Shown one piece after another: positions 39,997 to 50,551 of a DNA stretch of 64,000 nucleotides. The stretch is from Altericroceibacterium endophyticum (GTDB taxonomy: Bacteria; Pseudomonadota; Alphaproteobacteria; Sphingomonadales; Sphingomonadaceae): NCBI RefSeq assembly GCF_009827595.1, contig NZ_WTYT01000001.1, positions 744,001 to 808,000 on the forward strand, in the 5' to 3' direction. How positions within the stretch are numbered: position 1 is the stretch's first letter; each line of letters begins with the position of its first letter. The notes beneath the pieces are model-generated. The model saw only the letters and a list, made by a program, of their open reading frames with translations. It did not search any database and was not told the DNA's origin. Made by a program: the position numbers and the translations under genes.

Positions 39997-41256
39997 TTAA
40001 TCGACCTGCTTCATCACCAGGCTGGCGTTGGTGCCACCAAAGCCAAAGCTGTTGTTGAGCACAGCCTTAACACTGCGTTTCTTGGCCGTGTGGGGCACCA
40101 GGTCGACGCCTTCTGTGCCTTCATCCGGATCATCCAGATTGAGCGTCGGTGGGACGATCTGATCACGCATGGCGAGCAGGCAGAAAATCGCCTCCACCGC
40201 GCCCGCGCCGCCCAGCAGATGACCGATGGCCGATTTGGTCGAGCTCATCGACATGGTCGAAATGGCATCGCCGAACAGGCGGCGAACGGCACCAAGTTCA
40301 ATCGTATCCGCCATGGTGGATGTGCCATGCGCATTGACGTAATCAATATCCGCAGGCGTCATTCCGGCCTTTTTCAGCGCCATTTCCATCGCGCGATAGG
40401 CACCAAAGCCATCAGGATGCGGCGCCGTAACATGATAGGCATCGCCCGACAGGCCATAGCCAACCACTTCGCCATAAATCTTCGCGCCGCGCGCCTTGGC
40501 ATGCTCATATTCTTCAAGCACCACCACGCCGGCGCCTTCGCCCATCACAAAGCCGTCGCGACCCTTGTCATAAGGGCGGCTGGCCTTTTCCGGCGCATCG
40601 TTGGAAGACGTGTTGAGTGCACGCGCCTGTGCGAAACCGGCAACGCCGAGCGGATTGATCGTGCCTTCAGCACCACCCGCCAGCATGATGTCGGCATCAT
40701 CATCCTTGATCATGCGTGCCGCATCACCAATCGAATGGGCACCGGTGGAGCATGCGGTAACCACCGCGTGATTCGGCCCCATCAAACCATATTTGATCGA
40801 AACCTGGCCAGAAATCAGATTGATCAGCCGGCCATGCACGAAATGCGGACTGACGCGGCCCGGGCCGCGTTCATGCAGAACGATCGATTCCTTTTCTATA
40901 CCCGGCAGGCCGCCAATGCCCGAACCGATGGAACAACCGGCGCGCAGTTTCAGCGCATCATCCATCTTATCGAGACCGGCATCTTCGAGCGCCTGTCCGG
41001 CGGCATCGATGCCATAAATGATAAAGGGATCAACCTGACGCTGAACCTTTACATCGACTCGCTTATCGGGATCGAAACCATATTCATGGTCCGGCGATTT
41101 CACTTCGCAGGCGATCGTGCATTTCTGACCGGTTGTGTCGAATCGGGTAATCGTCCCCGCCCCGCTCTTGCCGGCGATTAGGTTTTTCCAGCTGGTTTCG
41201 ACATCGCCGCCCAGCGGCGTCACGAGGCCCAATCCGGTTACGACAACACGGCGCAT
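39997..41256 (-). CDS. fabF: 3-oxoacyl-ACP synthase II (FabF)
   Basis: Condenses malonyl-ACP with acyl-ACP in fatty acid elongation. 419 residues with the catalytic Cys in VVTACSTGAHSIG, His in VNAHGTSTM and His in SAIGHLLGGAGA. Begins MRRVVVTGLGLVTPLGGDV, the usual start. Stands between acpP and mltG on the same strand, a standard arrangement. Confidence 0.97.
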   Translation of the reverse strand: MRRVVVTGLGLVTPLGGDVETSWKNLIAGKSGAGTITRFDTTGQKCTIACEVKSPDHEYGFDPDKRVDVKVQRQVDPFIIYGIDAAGQALEDAGLDKMDDALKLRAGCSIGSGIGGLPGIEKESIVLHERGPGRVSPHFVHGRLINLISGQVSIKYGLMGPNHAVVTACSTGAHSIGDAARMIKDDDADIMLAGGAEGTINPLGVAGFAQARALNTSSNDAPEKASRPYDKGRDGFVMGEGAGVVVLEEYEHAKARGAKIYGEVVGYGLSGDAYHVTAPHPDGFGAYRAMEMALKKAGMTPADIDYVNAHGTSTMADTIELGAVRRLFGDAISTMSMSSTKSAIGHLLGGAGAVEAIFCLLAMRDQIVPPTLNLDDPDEGTEGVDLVPHTAKKRSVKAVLNNSFGFGGTNASLVMKQVD

Positions 41257-41279
41257 AGTATCTCTCCAAAATCACGAAA

Positions 41280-41304
41280 GGCCCAGCCGTAAAACGGCTG
41301 AGCC
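41280..41304 (-). terminator. Hairpin between acpP and fabF
   Basis: GGCCCAGCCGT (41280-41290) pairs with ACGGCTGAGCC (41294-41304) with one mismatch and a 3-base loop. Read leftward it is followed by TTTCGTGATTTT, a weak T-rich tail. It probably attenuates transcription after the highly expressed acpP. Confidence 0.5.
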
Positions 41305-41356
41305 TTCGTGCCCCGTCTGCGATCGGCGGGCCTAACGCGGCGGGGCGATCAGGCTA

Positions 41357-41593
41357 TTAGCCCTTATGTTCGTCGATATATTTGATCGCGTCGCCGACGG
41401 TTGCGATCTTTTCAGCCGCATCATCGGGGATTTCGACGCCGAATTCTTCTTCGAACGCCATGACCAGTTCAACAATGTCGAGGCTGTCGGCGCCCAGATC
41501 ATCAATAAAGCTTGCGTCGGGTGTGACCTTTTCGGCCTCGACACCCAGATGCTCAACAACGATCTTTTTAACGCGGTCGGCGGTATCGCTCAT
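41357..41593 (-). CDS. acpP: Acyl carrier protein
   Basis: 78 residues, acidic, with the phosphopantetheine attachment Ser in [13 protein letters not shown]. Carries growing acyl chains in fatty acid synthesis. AAAGG-type ribosome site upstream. Followed by fabF. Confidence 0.98.
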   Translation of the reverse strand: MSDTADRVKKIVVEHLGVEAEKVTPDASFIDDLGADSLDIVELVMAFEEEFGVEIPDDAAEKIATVGDAIKYIDEHKG

Positions 41594-41868
41594 GGAAAAG
41601 CCTTTCAGAAGGATACGGTAATTATTTCTCGGGCCATGCCCCTAATGAACCCCGCGCGAGCTGGCAAGGGTGTTACAAGGGGTTCAGCACCTTATGCCGA
41701 TTCAAAATTGATCCGGCGACGATTATTATCGGGCATGGCACGGGTGACATACCCCACGGAACAAATACGCAAAGCGCCCTGCCCCTGTTCCCAATGCCTG
41801 TACCGGCGGAAAGGATGGATGAGGGAAACATCGTCCCTCTCCAGACCACCGGCACAGGCCTTGAAACC

Positions 41869-43692
41869 TTATTTAGAGCCGCCGGCTTGGTCGACAGCGG
41901 TCTTTTCTGCAGGAGTCGCCTTGGGCGGCTCCACCACACGCAGATGCAATTCCTTCAGCTGGCGGGGACTCGCGACGGACGGAGCGCCCATCATCAGATC
42001 CTCACCCTTCTGATTCATCGGGAAGGCGATGACTTCACGAATATTCGGCTCATCCGCCAGCAGCATCACGATGCGGTCGATACCCGGAGCAGAGCCACCA
42101 TGCGGCGGCGCGCCGAGTTTGAACGCTTCGATCATACCGGCAAAATTGGCATCGACTTCTTCCTTGCCATAGCCGGCAATTTCAAACGCCTTGTACATGA
42201 TATCAGGGCGATGGTTCCGAATGGCGCCGGAAGACAGCTCATAGCCATTACAGACGATGTCATATTGCCACGCCAGAATGTCGAGCGGGTCCTGATTTTC
42301 CAGCGCATCCATCTCGCCCTGCGGCATGGAGAAGGGATTGTGGCTGAAATCGACCTTCTTTTCTTCCTCGTCATATTCGAACATCGGGAAGTCGACGATC
42401 CAGCAGAATTTGAAGCAGCCCTGCTCGATCAGGTCGAGTTCCTGACCAACGCGCGTGCGCGCTGCACCAGCCAATTTGACTGCTTCGGATTCCTTGCCTG
42501 CGGCGAAGAACAGACCGTCATTTTCGCCCAGGCCCAGTTCGTCATACAGCGCCGCCATCTTGTCCGGCCCGTGATTCTTCGCAATCGGACCGCCAAATTC
42601 GCCGCCCTTGCGGGTGACATAACCAAGACCGGCAAAACCTTCACCGCGCGCCCAATTGTTCATGTCGTCAAAGAACTTACGGCTCTTATCCGCGGTGTTG
42701 GGAGCCGGAATGACGCGCACGATGCCGCCGGAACCGACGATCTTTTCAAACAGGCCGAAACCTGACTGTTCGAAATGCTTCGAGACATCGGTGATGATCA
42801 GCGGATTGCGCAGATCAGGCTTGTCACTGCCATATTTCAGCATGGCTTCGCGATAGGGAATGCGGGGGAATTCACCCGCCGGTGTGACGGTCTTGCCGTC
42901 GGCAAATTCTTCGAAACAGCCAGCCAGCACCGGTTCCAGTGCCTGGAAAACGTCTTCCTGCGTCACGAAGCTCATTTCGAAATCGAGCTGATAGAATTCG
43001 AGGCTGCGGTCAGCGCGCAGATCTTCATCGCGAAAACAGGGCGCAATCTGGAAATAGCGGTCGAATCCGGCCACCATCAGCATCTGCTTGAACATTTGCG
43101 GTGCCTGCGGCAGCGCATAGAACTTGCCCGCCTGCAGACGGCTGGGGACCAGAAAGTCGCGCGCGCCTTCAGGGCTGGAAGCCGTGAGAATCGGCGTCTG
43201 GAATTCGGTGAACCCCTGCGCTTCCATCCGCTTGCGCAGCGACGTGATCACCTTGCTGCGGAGCATGATGTTATTGTGCATCGTCTCCCGGCGAAGGTCG
43301 AGGAAGCGGTGTTTGAGTCGGATATCCTCGGGATATTCCTGTTCACCAGCCACGGGCATCGGCAATTCCGCGGCGTAGCTTTCCACCGTTACAGAACGGG
43401 CGAAGACTTCGATTTCACCGGTTGGCAGGTTGGGATTGATCGTCGCGTCATTACGCGCCTTCACTTCGCCATCAATGGTGATGACGCTTTCAACGCGCAG
43501 ACTGTCGAGCGTCTGAAGAGCGGGCGAATCCTCATCCGCCACGATTTGGGTCATGCCGTAGTGATCGCGCAGATCGACGAACAAAACGCCACCATGATCT
43601 CGCTTGCGATGCACCCAGCCGGACAGGCGAACACTCTCGCCAACATCTTTCTTCGACAGGGCAGAACAATTATGGGTACGGTAAGCGTGCAT
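41869..43692 (-). CDS. aspS: Aspartate-tRNA ligase
   Basis: Charges tRNA with aspartate. 607 residues from the ATG at 43692 ([20 protein letters not shown]); the 18 codons above it are unlikely to be translated. N-terminal OB anticodon-binding domain ([20 protein letters not shown]), class II motifs including [21 protein letters not shown] (motif 2) and [22 protein letters not shown] (motif 3). The GAD insertion is present (around [18 protein letters not shown]). The long plus-strand frames across it are shadows. Confidence 0.97.
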   Translation of the reverse strand: MHAYRTHNCSALSKKDVGESVRLSGWVHRKRDHGGVLFVDLRDHYGMTQIVADEDSPALQTLDSLRVESVITIDGEVKARNDATINPNLPTGEIEVFARSVTVESYAAELPMPVAGEQEYPEDIRLKHRFLDLRRETMHNNIMLRSKVITSLRKRMEAQGFTEFQTPILTASSPEGARDFLVPSRLQAGKFYALPQAPQMFKQMLMVAGFDRYFQIAPCFRDEDLRADRSLEFYQLDFEMSFVTQEDVFQALEPVLAGCFEEFADGKTVTPAGEFPRIPYREAMLKYGSDKPDLRNPLIITDVSKHFEQSGFGLFEKIVGSGGIVRVIPAPNTADKSRKFFDDMNNWARGEGFAGLGYVTRKGGEFGGPIAKNHGPDKMAALYDELGLGENDGLFFAAGKESEAVKLAGAARTRVGQELDLIEQGCFKFCWIVDFPMFEYDEEEKKVDFSHNPFSMPQGEMDALENQDPLDILAWQYDIVCNGYELSSGAIRNHRPDIMYKAFEIAGYGKEEVDANFAGMIEAFKLGAPPHGGSAPGIDRIVMLLADEPNIREVIAFPMNQKGEDLMMGAPSVASPRQLKELHLRVVEPPKATPAEKTAVDQAGGSK

Positions 43693-43809
43693 CGATACTC
43701 TTTCCATTGGGCAAGCTATCAGGCTAGTGCAGGGGCGCGCTAACACGGTAACGCCGCCTCATTGTCAAGCCGCGCGTGGCGACACGAACCGCCGATACGA
43801 AAAAAACGA

Positions 43810-45030
43810 ATGAAGATACACCCACTGATAACAACTACCGACGAATTGTCAGCCTTATGCGAAAGGCTGGCCGAATCCGAATCTGTCTGTGTCGACACAG
43901 AATTCATGAGGGAGAACACCTATTGGCCTCTCTTATGTCTGGTGCAGATCGGGAATGAGGAGGAAGCCGCGGCGATTGATCCGCTGGCCGATGGTATCGA
44001 CCTTTCCCCCCTTCTCGACCTGCTCACCGATAATGAGGATGTACTGAAGATCTTCCACGCCGGGGGCCAGGATGTCGAAATCATCTACAACCTCACCGGC
44101 AAGACTCCGCATCCCATTTTCGACACGCAAATTGCCATGATGGCGATCAGCCAGTCGGAACAGATCGGCTATGCCAATCTGGTGGAAAGCTGGATGGGCA
44201 AAACGATCGACAAGGGCGCCCGCTTCACGGATTGGAGCCGCCGCCCCCTGACCGATCGGCAGATCGAATATGCCATTGGCGATGTGACCTATCTGGCGCA
44301 GATCTTCCCCAAGATCCTCAAGCGGCTGATCAAGACCGGGCGCGGAAGCTGGCTCAATGCGGAAATGGAGAAGCTCGCCGATCCAGATCATTATCGCAAT
44401 GATTTCAGCCAGGTGTGGAAGAAAGTTCGTGCACCTTCTCGCAACGCACAAGTGCTCGGTCGCCTGAAAGCGCTGGCCGGATGGCGCGAGGCCGAAGCGC
44501 AGGACAAGAATATCCCACGCGGCCGAATCATGCGTGATGAAACGCTGGCCGATATTGCCGGCCATCCGCCCAAGAAACAGGCCGATCTGGCAAAGGTCCG
44601 CGGCCTGTCCCAAGGCTGGAAGGACAACGATATCGGCAAGCGCCTGATGCGGGTGATCGAAGATGCAGAACCCTTGCCGCCCGAGGAAATGCCCGAAAAA
44701 CCCAAGCGCGGTGCACCGCTGGGCAAAGAAGGCGCCCTCGTCGCTGACTTGCTGAAACTGCTGCTCAAAATCCGTTCACGCGAGATTGATATCGCCTCGC
44801 GCCTGCTCACCCGCTCGGATGAGCTGGAAGCCCTCGCCGCCGGGATTCGCGATCTCCCGGTTCTGAAGGGCTGGCGCTATGAGGTGTTCGGGCGCGATGC
44901 GGTGGAACTGGTAGAGGGCAAACTCGCCTTCGCCGTCGAAAACGGTCAGCTGAAGATGACCCATATCGATGATATGCTGGAACAGGCGCAAGCGGACAGC
45001 TTGGCGACTTCGGGCGAAACCACGCAATGA
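43810..45030 (+). CDS. rnd: Ribonuclease D
   Basis: 3'-5' exoribonuclease for tRNA and small RNA maturation. 406 residues from ATG 43810. DEDD catalytic motifs: CVDTEFMRENTYWP (Exo I), IFHAGGQDVEIIY (Exo II), YAIGDVTYL (Exo III). A HRDC domain follows (around RLKALAGWREAEAQDKNIPR). Overlaps oxyR by ATGA. Confidence 0.96.
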   Translation: MKIHPLITTTDELSALCERLAESESVCVDTEFMRENTYWPLLCLVQIGNEEEAAAIDPLADGIDLSPLLDLLTDNEDVLKIFHAGGQDVEIIYNLTGKTPHPIFDTQIAMMAISQSEQIGYANLVESWMGKTIDKGARFTDWSRRPLTDRQIEYAIGDVTYLAQIFPKILKRLIKTGRGSWLNAEMEKLADPDHYRNDFSQVWKKVRAPSRNAQVLGRLKALAGWREAEAQDKNIPRGRIMRDETLADIAGHPPKKQADLAKVRGLSQGWKDNDIGKRLMRVIEDAEPLPPEEMPEKPKRGAPLGKEGALVADLLKLLLKIRSREIDIASRLLTRSDELEALAAGIRDLPVLKGWRYEVFGRDAVELVEGKLAFAVENGQLKMTHIDDMLEQAQADSLATSGETTQ

Positions 45031-45926
45031 GCACATATCTGCCGACGATCAAACAGCTGCAATATCTGGTTGCGCTGCATGAGCATGAGCATTTTGGTCG
45101 TGCGGCAGAGAGTTGTTATGTTTCGCAATCGACCCTGTCAGCAGGGATCAGAGAACTGGAAACGCTGCTGGGCGTGACGCTGGTGGAACGCAGCCGCCGC
45201 GTGGTGCGCTTTACCCCGCTTGGCAATGCTGTGGTGGCGAAGGCTCACCGCCTGCTGCGCGAAGCAGAGGAATTGTCGGAGCTGGTTCAATCTTCAGGAC
45301 AGCCGCTTTCTGGCGAATTGCGGATGAGCGTGATCCCGACGGTTGCACCGTTTCTTCTGCCAAAAATCCTGCCCCGGTTGCGCCGCGATCGCCCCAATCT
45401 GAAGCTTTTCCTGCGCGAAGAAACGAGTCAGGACGCCATCGAGTCGCTGCATCATGGCCGCTCCGACTGCGTGTTGCTGGCCCTGCCCTTTGCCACGGGC
45501 GATGTCGAAAAAGCGTCTATCTGTCAGGATGAACTCTATGTCGCCTTCCCGAAGGATGACCCGCGCGATCCCCCTGACCGAATCCCGCCTTCGATGATTG
45601 ATGAAGGACGGCTGCTTTTGCTGGAAGACGGGCACTGTCTAAAGGAGCACGTTCTGGCGGCCTGCAATCGTCCGGAGCTGCGCGCCAGTGCGACAATGAT
45701 CGGCACCAGCCTCCACACACTGGTGCAGATGGTCGATAATGGACTGGGGCTGACGATGCTGCCCGCAATGGCGATTGAAGCAGGCATCTTGAACGGCACG
45801 GATGTGGTGGCGCGTCCGCTGAAAAGCCAGAAGGCAATGCGTGAAATCGCGTTAATCTGGCGTCCGAACTCTCCCCGGGCAGAGGATTTCAAACTGCTTG
45901 CTGATGAATTTCGCGCACAGGATTGA
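45027..45926 (+). CDS. oxyR: Hydrogen peroxide-inducible genes activator OxyR
   Basis: LysR-type regulator of the peroxide response. 299 residues with the N-terminal HTH (FGRAAESCYVSQSTLSAGIREL, ~residues 24-45). The redox pair is visible in LLEDGHCLKEHVLAACNRPEL: two Cys nine residues apart, as Cys199/Cys208 in E. coli OxyR, so this is a true peroxide sensor type. Coupled to rnd. Its 3' end overlaps the convergent diguanylate cyclase gene by 38 bases. Confidence 0.93.
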   Translation: MSTYLPTIKQLQYLVALHEHEHFGRAAESCYVSQSTLSAGIRELETLLGVTLVERSRRVVRFTPLGNAVVAKAHRLLREAEELSELVQSSGQPLSGELRMSVIPTVAPFLLPKILPRLRRDRPNLKLFLREETSQDAIESLHHGRSDCVLLALPFATGDVEKASICQDELYVAFPKDDPRDPPDRIPPSMIDEGRLLLLEDGHCLKEHVLAACNRPELRASATMIGTSLHTLVQMVDNGLGLTMLPAMAIEAGILNGTDVVARPLKSQKAMREIALIWRPNSPRAEDFKLLADEFRAQD

Positions 45927-47094
45927 TCAGCTTCACATTCGGAGAGGCACTGCCCGGCAGGTCACCCGTCAGATAGGTTCCGCGCCCGTCTCTTTTGACC
46001 TTAAACAGCGCCTCATCGGCTGATTCCAGCACTTCCATCACATCGCCATTGCGATTCGGCACCCATTCCGACAATCCGATACTCACGGATAAGAACAGCC
46101 TTTCACCCCGCCAGATCAGCGCATTATGGCTTAAACAATCGATCAATACACGCGCCAGAGCTTCCGCCTTCGCTCTGGATGATTCGGGCAGGAACAGCGC
46201 AAATTCGTCGCCGGCGATACGAGCGACGACATCATTCGGCCCCGCGCAATTCTTCAAAATGTTCCCAATATGCCCGAGACAGGCATCTCCGGCCGCATGA
46301 CCATAGGCATCATTGATTCGCTTGAAGTGATCGACATCGATCATCAATACACTGGCACCGGCGGGCGATGGGGCAAGATCGCCCGATTTAAGCCGGTCGA
46401 CTACATATCGGCGATTGACCAGACCGGTCAGCGCATCCTCATTCGCCAGCTTGGCCACTTCCCCGCGCAGGCGGTCCACCGCCATCACGATCAGCCCGAA
46501 ATTCCACACCAAAGCGGCGAACAATTGCCCGGCCAGCGATGTAGAAGCAATCAGGCGGTACCAGTCCAGCCCGGTATACACATTGGTGATGTAGAGCACG
46601 TTCATCACGAACCAGCCCATCATCGCGAAAATGCCAAAGATCAGACCACCGGCTGCAATCAGGCGTCCCGGTGAGAATTGATTCCTTTGCAGGAGAAACC
46701 GAGCAGTGGCGAATAATGGAACTGCAAGCGTGGCCAGATAAACCGGATTGCGCCCTGCCCAACTGTCAAAAGACGCCAGCATCGCCGCCACGCTGAACAG
46801 AAAGAAGGGCACAACAAACCGATACCCCGGATCGCACCGGTAAAAGACCCGCACGCCGATATAGATCTGTAGAAAGCCCGCCAGCATCAGCGCATTGCCT
46901 GAAACACCGCCGACAAACAGCCCCGTCTGACGCTGACTCGCAAGCAGCAGACCGCCCAGCAGCCACAAAGCGGACGACAGAAACCAGTGCCAGGCGGCCA
47001 TGATTTCGCGGTAATTCAAGGCAAGAATGCCCCATATCACGCAAAGCGCGATGGAATCGAAAAATGCCACGATGTAAAGAGTAGTAAAGTCCAT
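45889..47094 (-). CDS. Membrane diguanylate cyclase (GGDEF)
   Basis: Makes c-di-GMP from GTP. 401 residues: about seven N-terminal membrane helices (first: LYIVAFFDSIALCVIWGIL), then a GGDEF domain from ~residue 220 (LANEDALTGLVNRRYVVD). The A-site reads AGDEF, a variant usually compatible with activity. No RxxD inhibitory site precedes it. First of three c-di-GMP genes in this 7-kb stretch. Confidence 0.9.
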   Translation of the reverse strand: MDFTTLYIVAFFDSIALCVIWGILALNYREIMAAWHWFLSSALWLLGGLLLASQRQTGLFVGGVSGNALMLAGFLQIYIGVRVFYRCDPGYRFVVPFFLFSVAAMLASFDSWAGRNPVYLATLAVPLFATARFLLQRNQFSPGRLIAAGGLIFGIFAMMGWFVMNVLYITNVYTGLDWYRLIASTSLAGQLFAALVWNFGLIVMAVDRLRGEVAKLANEDALTGLVNRRYVVDRLKSGDLAPSPAGASVLMIDVDHFKRINDAYGHAAGDACLGHIGNILKNCAGPNDVVARIAGDEFALFLPESSRAKAEALARVLIDCLSHNALIWRGERLFLSVSIGLSEWVPNRNGDVMEVLESADEALFKVKRDGRGTYLTGDLPGSASPNVKLINPVREIHQQAV

Positions 47095-47222
47095 CAGGCC
47101 CCCTTCGCTGACAGATGACTCGGGAGGGTAAATAAATAGATAAAACTACGTAAAGTATGCTTCCCAAAACGCGTAGAATTGCGTTTAATTGCTGTCACTT
47201 AGAACTTTCAGGGCGTTACAGG

Positions 47223-47993
47223 ATGGCTAAAAGAATGAAGCAACCCGGTTCGCGATCCGGCTGCCAGGGCTGCGAGCATTCTACCGCTCTGCCCTTTGAT
47301 TTTACGATGGCCTTTCAGCCCATCGTTCAACTCTCCAGCAAGAGCATATGGGGCTATGAAGCCTTGATCCGAGGTGTTTCGGGGGAAGGTGCAGCAGCCA
47401 TTCTGGATAGGGTCGAACCAGACATGATCTATAGCTTCGATCAGGCCTGCCGCGTACGCGCGATTGAGCAAGCCGCAGCGCTTTTTCCCGATGACGGCAG
47501 CAAGCTATCGATCAATTTCAAACCCAATGCTGTTTATGAACCGCTGGCCTGTATTCAGGCGACTCTGAAAGCTGCAAACCAGTTCGGCTTTGATCGCCAG
47601 CGGCTGATGTTCGAATTTACCGAAGATGAGCGCATGCACGATGTCCCCCACCTGATGCGAATCATCGAAGCGTATCGCAGCTTCGGCTTCACCACGGCAA
47701 TTGACGACTTTGGTGCAGGTCACGCCGGGCTGTCATTATTGGCAGACTTTCAGCCTGATCTCATCAAGTTCGATATGGCGCTCATGCGCGGGATCGACAC
47801 ATCGCCGGCACGACGAACCATAGTGGCCGCTATGGTGTCGGTGGCAAGGGATCTCGGGATCACCTGTCTTGCCGAAGGCATGGAAACCGCAGAGGAGGTT
47901 GCGGTGATGCGCGATCTGGGCGTGGATTTGATGCAGGGGTATTTTTTCGCCCGGCCCGCAACTGGCGCACTGGCCGAAACACATAATTTGTAA
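47223..47993 (+). CDS. EAL-domain c-di-GMP phosphodiesterase
   Basis: Hydrolyses c-di-GMP. 256 residues from ATG 47223. All catalytic motifs are present: YEALIRG, SINFKPNA, FEFTEDE, AIDDFGAGHAG, LIKFD, LAEGMETAEE and QGYFFARP. The N terminus carries a Cys cluster (GCQGCEH) that may bind a metal or sense redox. Divergent from the diguanylate cyclase upstream, suggesting paired control. Confidence 0.9.
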   Translation: MAKRMKQPGSRSGCQGCEHSTALPFDFTMAFQPIVQLSSKSIWGYEALIRGVSGEGAAAILDRVEPDMIYSFDQACRVRAIEQAAALFPDDGSKLSINFKPNAVYEPLACIQATLKAANQFGFDRQRLMFEFTEDERMHDVPHLMRIIEAYRSFGFTTAIDDFGAGHAGLSLLADFQPDLIKFDMALMRGIDTSPARRTIVAAMVSVARDLGITCLAEGMETAEEVAVMRDLGVDLMQGYFFARPATGALAETHNL

Positions 47994-48008
47994 ATCGGCG
48001 CTGGCCGA

Positions 48009-48560
48009 TCAATCCATGTGTTTCAGGCCGACCCGCAAATAATCCCAGCCGGTAATCAACGTCAGCAGCGCCGCGCCCCACAGGAATATGAGGCCGCCGG
48101 TGTGGACCCACTCCATCAACGGCACGCCGCCTGCCAGGATCAGCATACCGAGCGCGATCAACTGAAAAGTGGTTTTCCATTTGGCCATTTTGGAAACGGG
48201 CACAGATACCTGCACTCCGGCCAGGAATTCCCGCAAGCCAGACACTGCGATTTCGCGCAGCAGGATAATCATCGCCGGCACAACGCTCCAGCCGCTGATA
48301 TCGTCATTACCCACCAGCACCAGAATGACCGCCGCTACCATGATCTTGTCGGCAATTGGATCCAGGAAAATCCCGAGCTTCGATACCGTGCCGTTGGCCC
48401 TGGCCAGATAGCCGTCAAAATAATCGGTAATGCCCATCAAGCAATAAAGCGCGAAGGCAAGCGCATACCCCCATTCCCACCGGGGCCACCACAGCAGCGC
48501 GACCAATAGGGGTATGGCGACAATGCGCGAAAGGGTGAGCAAGTTGGGTACGGTCAACAT
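48009..48560 (-). CDS. pgsA: CDP-diacylglycerol--glycerol-3-phosphate 3-phosphatidyltransferase
   Basis: Makes phosphatidylglycerol phosphate. 183 residues from ATG 48560 (MLTVPNLLTLSRIVAIPLLV), the usual start for this family; the upstream extension to 48620 reads like leader. The CDP-alcohol phosphotransferase motif is visible in GITDYFDGYLARANGTVSKLGIFLDPIADK. Several membrane helices. Confidence 0.94.
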   Translation of the reverse strand: MLTVPNLLTLSRIVAIPLLVALLWWPRWEWGYALAFALYCLMGITDYFDGYLARANGTVSKLGIFLDPIADKIMVAAVILVLVGNDDISGWSVVPAMIILLREIAVSGLREFLAGVQVSVPVSKMAKWKTTFQLIALGMLILAGGVPLMEWVHTGGLIFLWGAALLTLITGWDYLRVGLKHMD

Positions 48561-48673
48561 AAGAGGATCCTGTAGCGTGGAAAGGCCGCGGGAAAAAGCA
48601 CCGCTTGTCTCTTGTTCCACTCTCCGAAGCCGCTAGGGGTGACATTTCAGGACCAATCGACGCAGCGAGTAAT

Positions 48674-49999
48674 ATGTCACTCACTCTAAATTTGCTGAGG
48701 CAGCGTCGCTTTCTGCCCCTCTTTTCCACACAATTGCTGAACGCTTTCAACGACAATCTGTTCAAGAACGCGATGGTTCTGTTCGTCGTTTACAATGTTT
48801 ACAATTCCGAAGCGGCTGAGGCGCAATTCAGTGCCATCGCCTCTGGCCTGTTCATCCTGCCCTTCTTCTTTCTGTCCGCCGTGGCGGGACAACTGGCTGA
48901 TCTGCGGGATAAAGCGGTAATCGCGCGCCGGGTAAAACTAGCGGAAATCGCCATCATGCTTTGCGGTGCCGCCGGTCTGGTTCTGGCGTGGAAGGGATTG
49001 CTGGTACAATCACTCGCCATCCCGCTGACCCTGCTCGCCCTATTTGCGATGGGGATTCATTCCACCTTTTTCGGCCCGATTAAATACGCAATTCTGCCGC
49101 AGCACCTGGATCGCGGCGAAGTTCTGGCGGGGACCGGATTGGTTGAAGCAGGCACCTATATTGCGATTCTGGCGGGCACAATTATCGCTGGCTGGATCCC
49201 GGTAGAAGCTGCTGCGATCTTTGTCGTCATCACGGCGATGGTGGGCTATCTTTGTGGCCGGCAAATCCCGCCTGCTCCGCCGCGCGTCCCGAATCAGCCG
49301 ATCGACTGGCACATATTGCGATCCTCCTGCGCGCTCATTCGTAATACGATGGCCGACCGCGAAGTCTTCTTCGCCATTATGGCGATCAGCTTCTTTTGGA
49401 CCATCGGCGCGGTATTGTTCATCCAGTTCCCCCCGCTCGCCAAGAACGTTCTGTTCGCGAGCAAGGAAGTGGCCAGCCTGTTTCTGGTGATGTTCTCGAT
49501 CGGTGTCGCGATTGGGTCCGTATCGGTGAATATGCTGCTGAAAGGCACAGTGTCAGCGAAATACGCGCCCATTTCGGTCATCGTGATGGGCCTGTTCATT
49601 ACGCTGTTCTATTTTATCTGCAGCGAATGGTCGAGTTATGGGGTCCCAGGCGCGCTGCTAGGCGTCGATGAGTTCATTCGTCAGCCACTGGCCCTACCCA
49701 TTCTGATTACGCTGATGCTGATTGCGACCGCTGGCGGAATGTTTGTTGTACCGCTTTACGCCTTTCTCACCACCAAAGTGGCCCCGGATGAAGCTGCCCG
49801 CGCGGTCGCGGCAAATAATATCGTCAATTCCGGTGCGATGGTCATCGGATCGCTGATTGCCGCAGGGCTGAGCGCGGCCGGAATGCCACTGGCCGAACAA
49901 TTGCTGCTCAGTGCGGTCATGTGTCTGATTTCAGCACTGCTTGGCGCCTTGCTCCACCGCGAAGAAAAACGCGCGGCGTCAATATCCGGCAAAGCTTAG
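48674..49999 (+). CDS. MFS transporter, LplT-like
   Basis: 441 residues from ATG 48674 (MSLTLNLLRQRRFLPLFSTQ), twelve predicted membrane helices. The N-terminal LNAFNDNLFKNAMVLFV motif is typical of lysophospholipid transporter LplT and related MFS members that are often fused or linked to acyltransferases. No acyltransferase partner is present here. Divergent from pgsA. Substrate is inferred from family only. Confidence 0.85.
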   Translation: MSLTLNLLRQRRFLPLFSTQLLNAFNDNLFKNAMVLFVVYNVYNSEAAEAQFSAIASGLFILPFFFLSAVAGQLADLRDKAVIARRVKLAEIAIMLCGAAGLVLAWKGLLVQSLAIPLTLLALFAMGIHSTFFGPIKYAILPQHLDRGEVLAGTGLVEAGTYIAILAGTIIAGWIPVEAAAIFVVITAMVGYLCGRQIPPAPPRVPNQPIDWHILRSSCALIRNTMADREVFFAIMAISFFWTIGAVLFIQFPPLAKNVLFASKEVASLFLVMFSIGVAIGSVSVNMLLKGTVSAKYAPISVIVMGLFITLFYFICSEWSSYGVPGALLGVDEFIRQPLALPILITLMLIATAGGMFVVPLYAFLTTKVAPDEAARAVAANNIVNSGAMVIGSLIAAGLSAAGMPLAEQLLLSAVMCLISALLGALLHREEKRAASISGKA

Positions 50000-50331
50000 G
50001 CGAAAAAGACCAAAGCGCACACGAAGCACGCACAATAAGAGGTGAGAAAGAAACGCAGGCAAGACAGGCCCTCGTCAAGCTCCCAGACCTCTGGTGCTGA
50101 TAGCAAGGCAGTTTCTGACGCGTGACGGATGATAAGCGACCGGCGTTTCATTTGGCCACGTTAACAATTTGGTAACCATCGTCAGTCGCAAATTACCAGC
50201 TGTCATGAAACGAGACATTGTCTGGCGGCGGCGTAGTCACAACGGCACTCTGTGACGAAAGTGAACTGTCGCACGCCCATGAAAAAAGGCCGCAAAAGCG
50301 GCCCTTCCTCATTATCATATGACCTGAGTGG
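50000..50331. other. Intergenic region after the MFS gene
   Basis: 332 bases with no gene that I can support. It contains the csbD terminator at its right end (50282-50303). Otherwise I see no RNA gene, repeat or clear promoter. Confidence 0.5.
50282..50303 (-). terminator. Rho-independent terminator of csbD
   Basis: Perfect 6-bp stem GGCCGC / GCGGCC (50288-50303) with a four-base loop; read leftward it is followed by six Ts (50282-50287). It lies 28 bases past the csbD stop. Confidence 0.85.
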
Positions 50332-50502
50332 TCAGACCTTGTCGCCTAGTGCGCCCTTCACTTCACCCTTAAGGTTCTGTGCTTCGCCCTTGACTTCCTG
50401 CTCGCGGCCCTCGGCACGCGTTTCAGGATCGCTTGACTGCTGCTTGGCATTACCAGCGACTTCGTTGGCGATACCTTTCGCCTTGTCTTTCAATTCACCC
50501 AT
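50332..50502 (-). CDS. CsbD-family stress protein
   Basis: 56 residues: MGELKDKAKGIANEVAGNAKQQ, then repeated Lys-Gly/Glu patterns ending KGEVKGALGDKV. This is the CsbD pattern, a small hydrophilic protein induced by general stress. AAGGAGA lies upstream. An EcfG-type promoter (50552-50576) and a strong terminator frame the gene as a single-gene transcript. Confidence 0.93.
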   Translation of the reverse strand: MGELKDKAKGIANEVAGNAKQQSSDPETRAEGREQEVKGEAQNLKGEVKGALGDKV

Positions 50503-50551
50503 TGCATGTCTCCTTCTATTTGACAGAGACGATTGCTCGTCTTGCCTAATC

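Noticed and set aside
39703-41181. 492-codon plus-strand frame opposite mltG/fabF
   Set aside because: Antisense to two well-supported housekeeping genes; product looks like a shadow translation.
42775-43743. 322-codon plus-strand frame opposite aspS
   Set aside because: Antisense to aspS, no ribosome site or domain.
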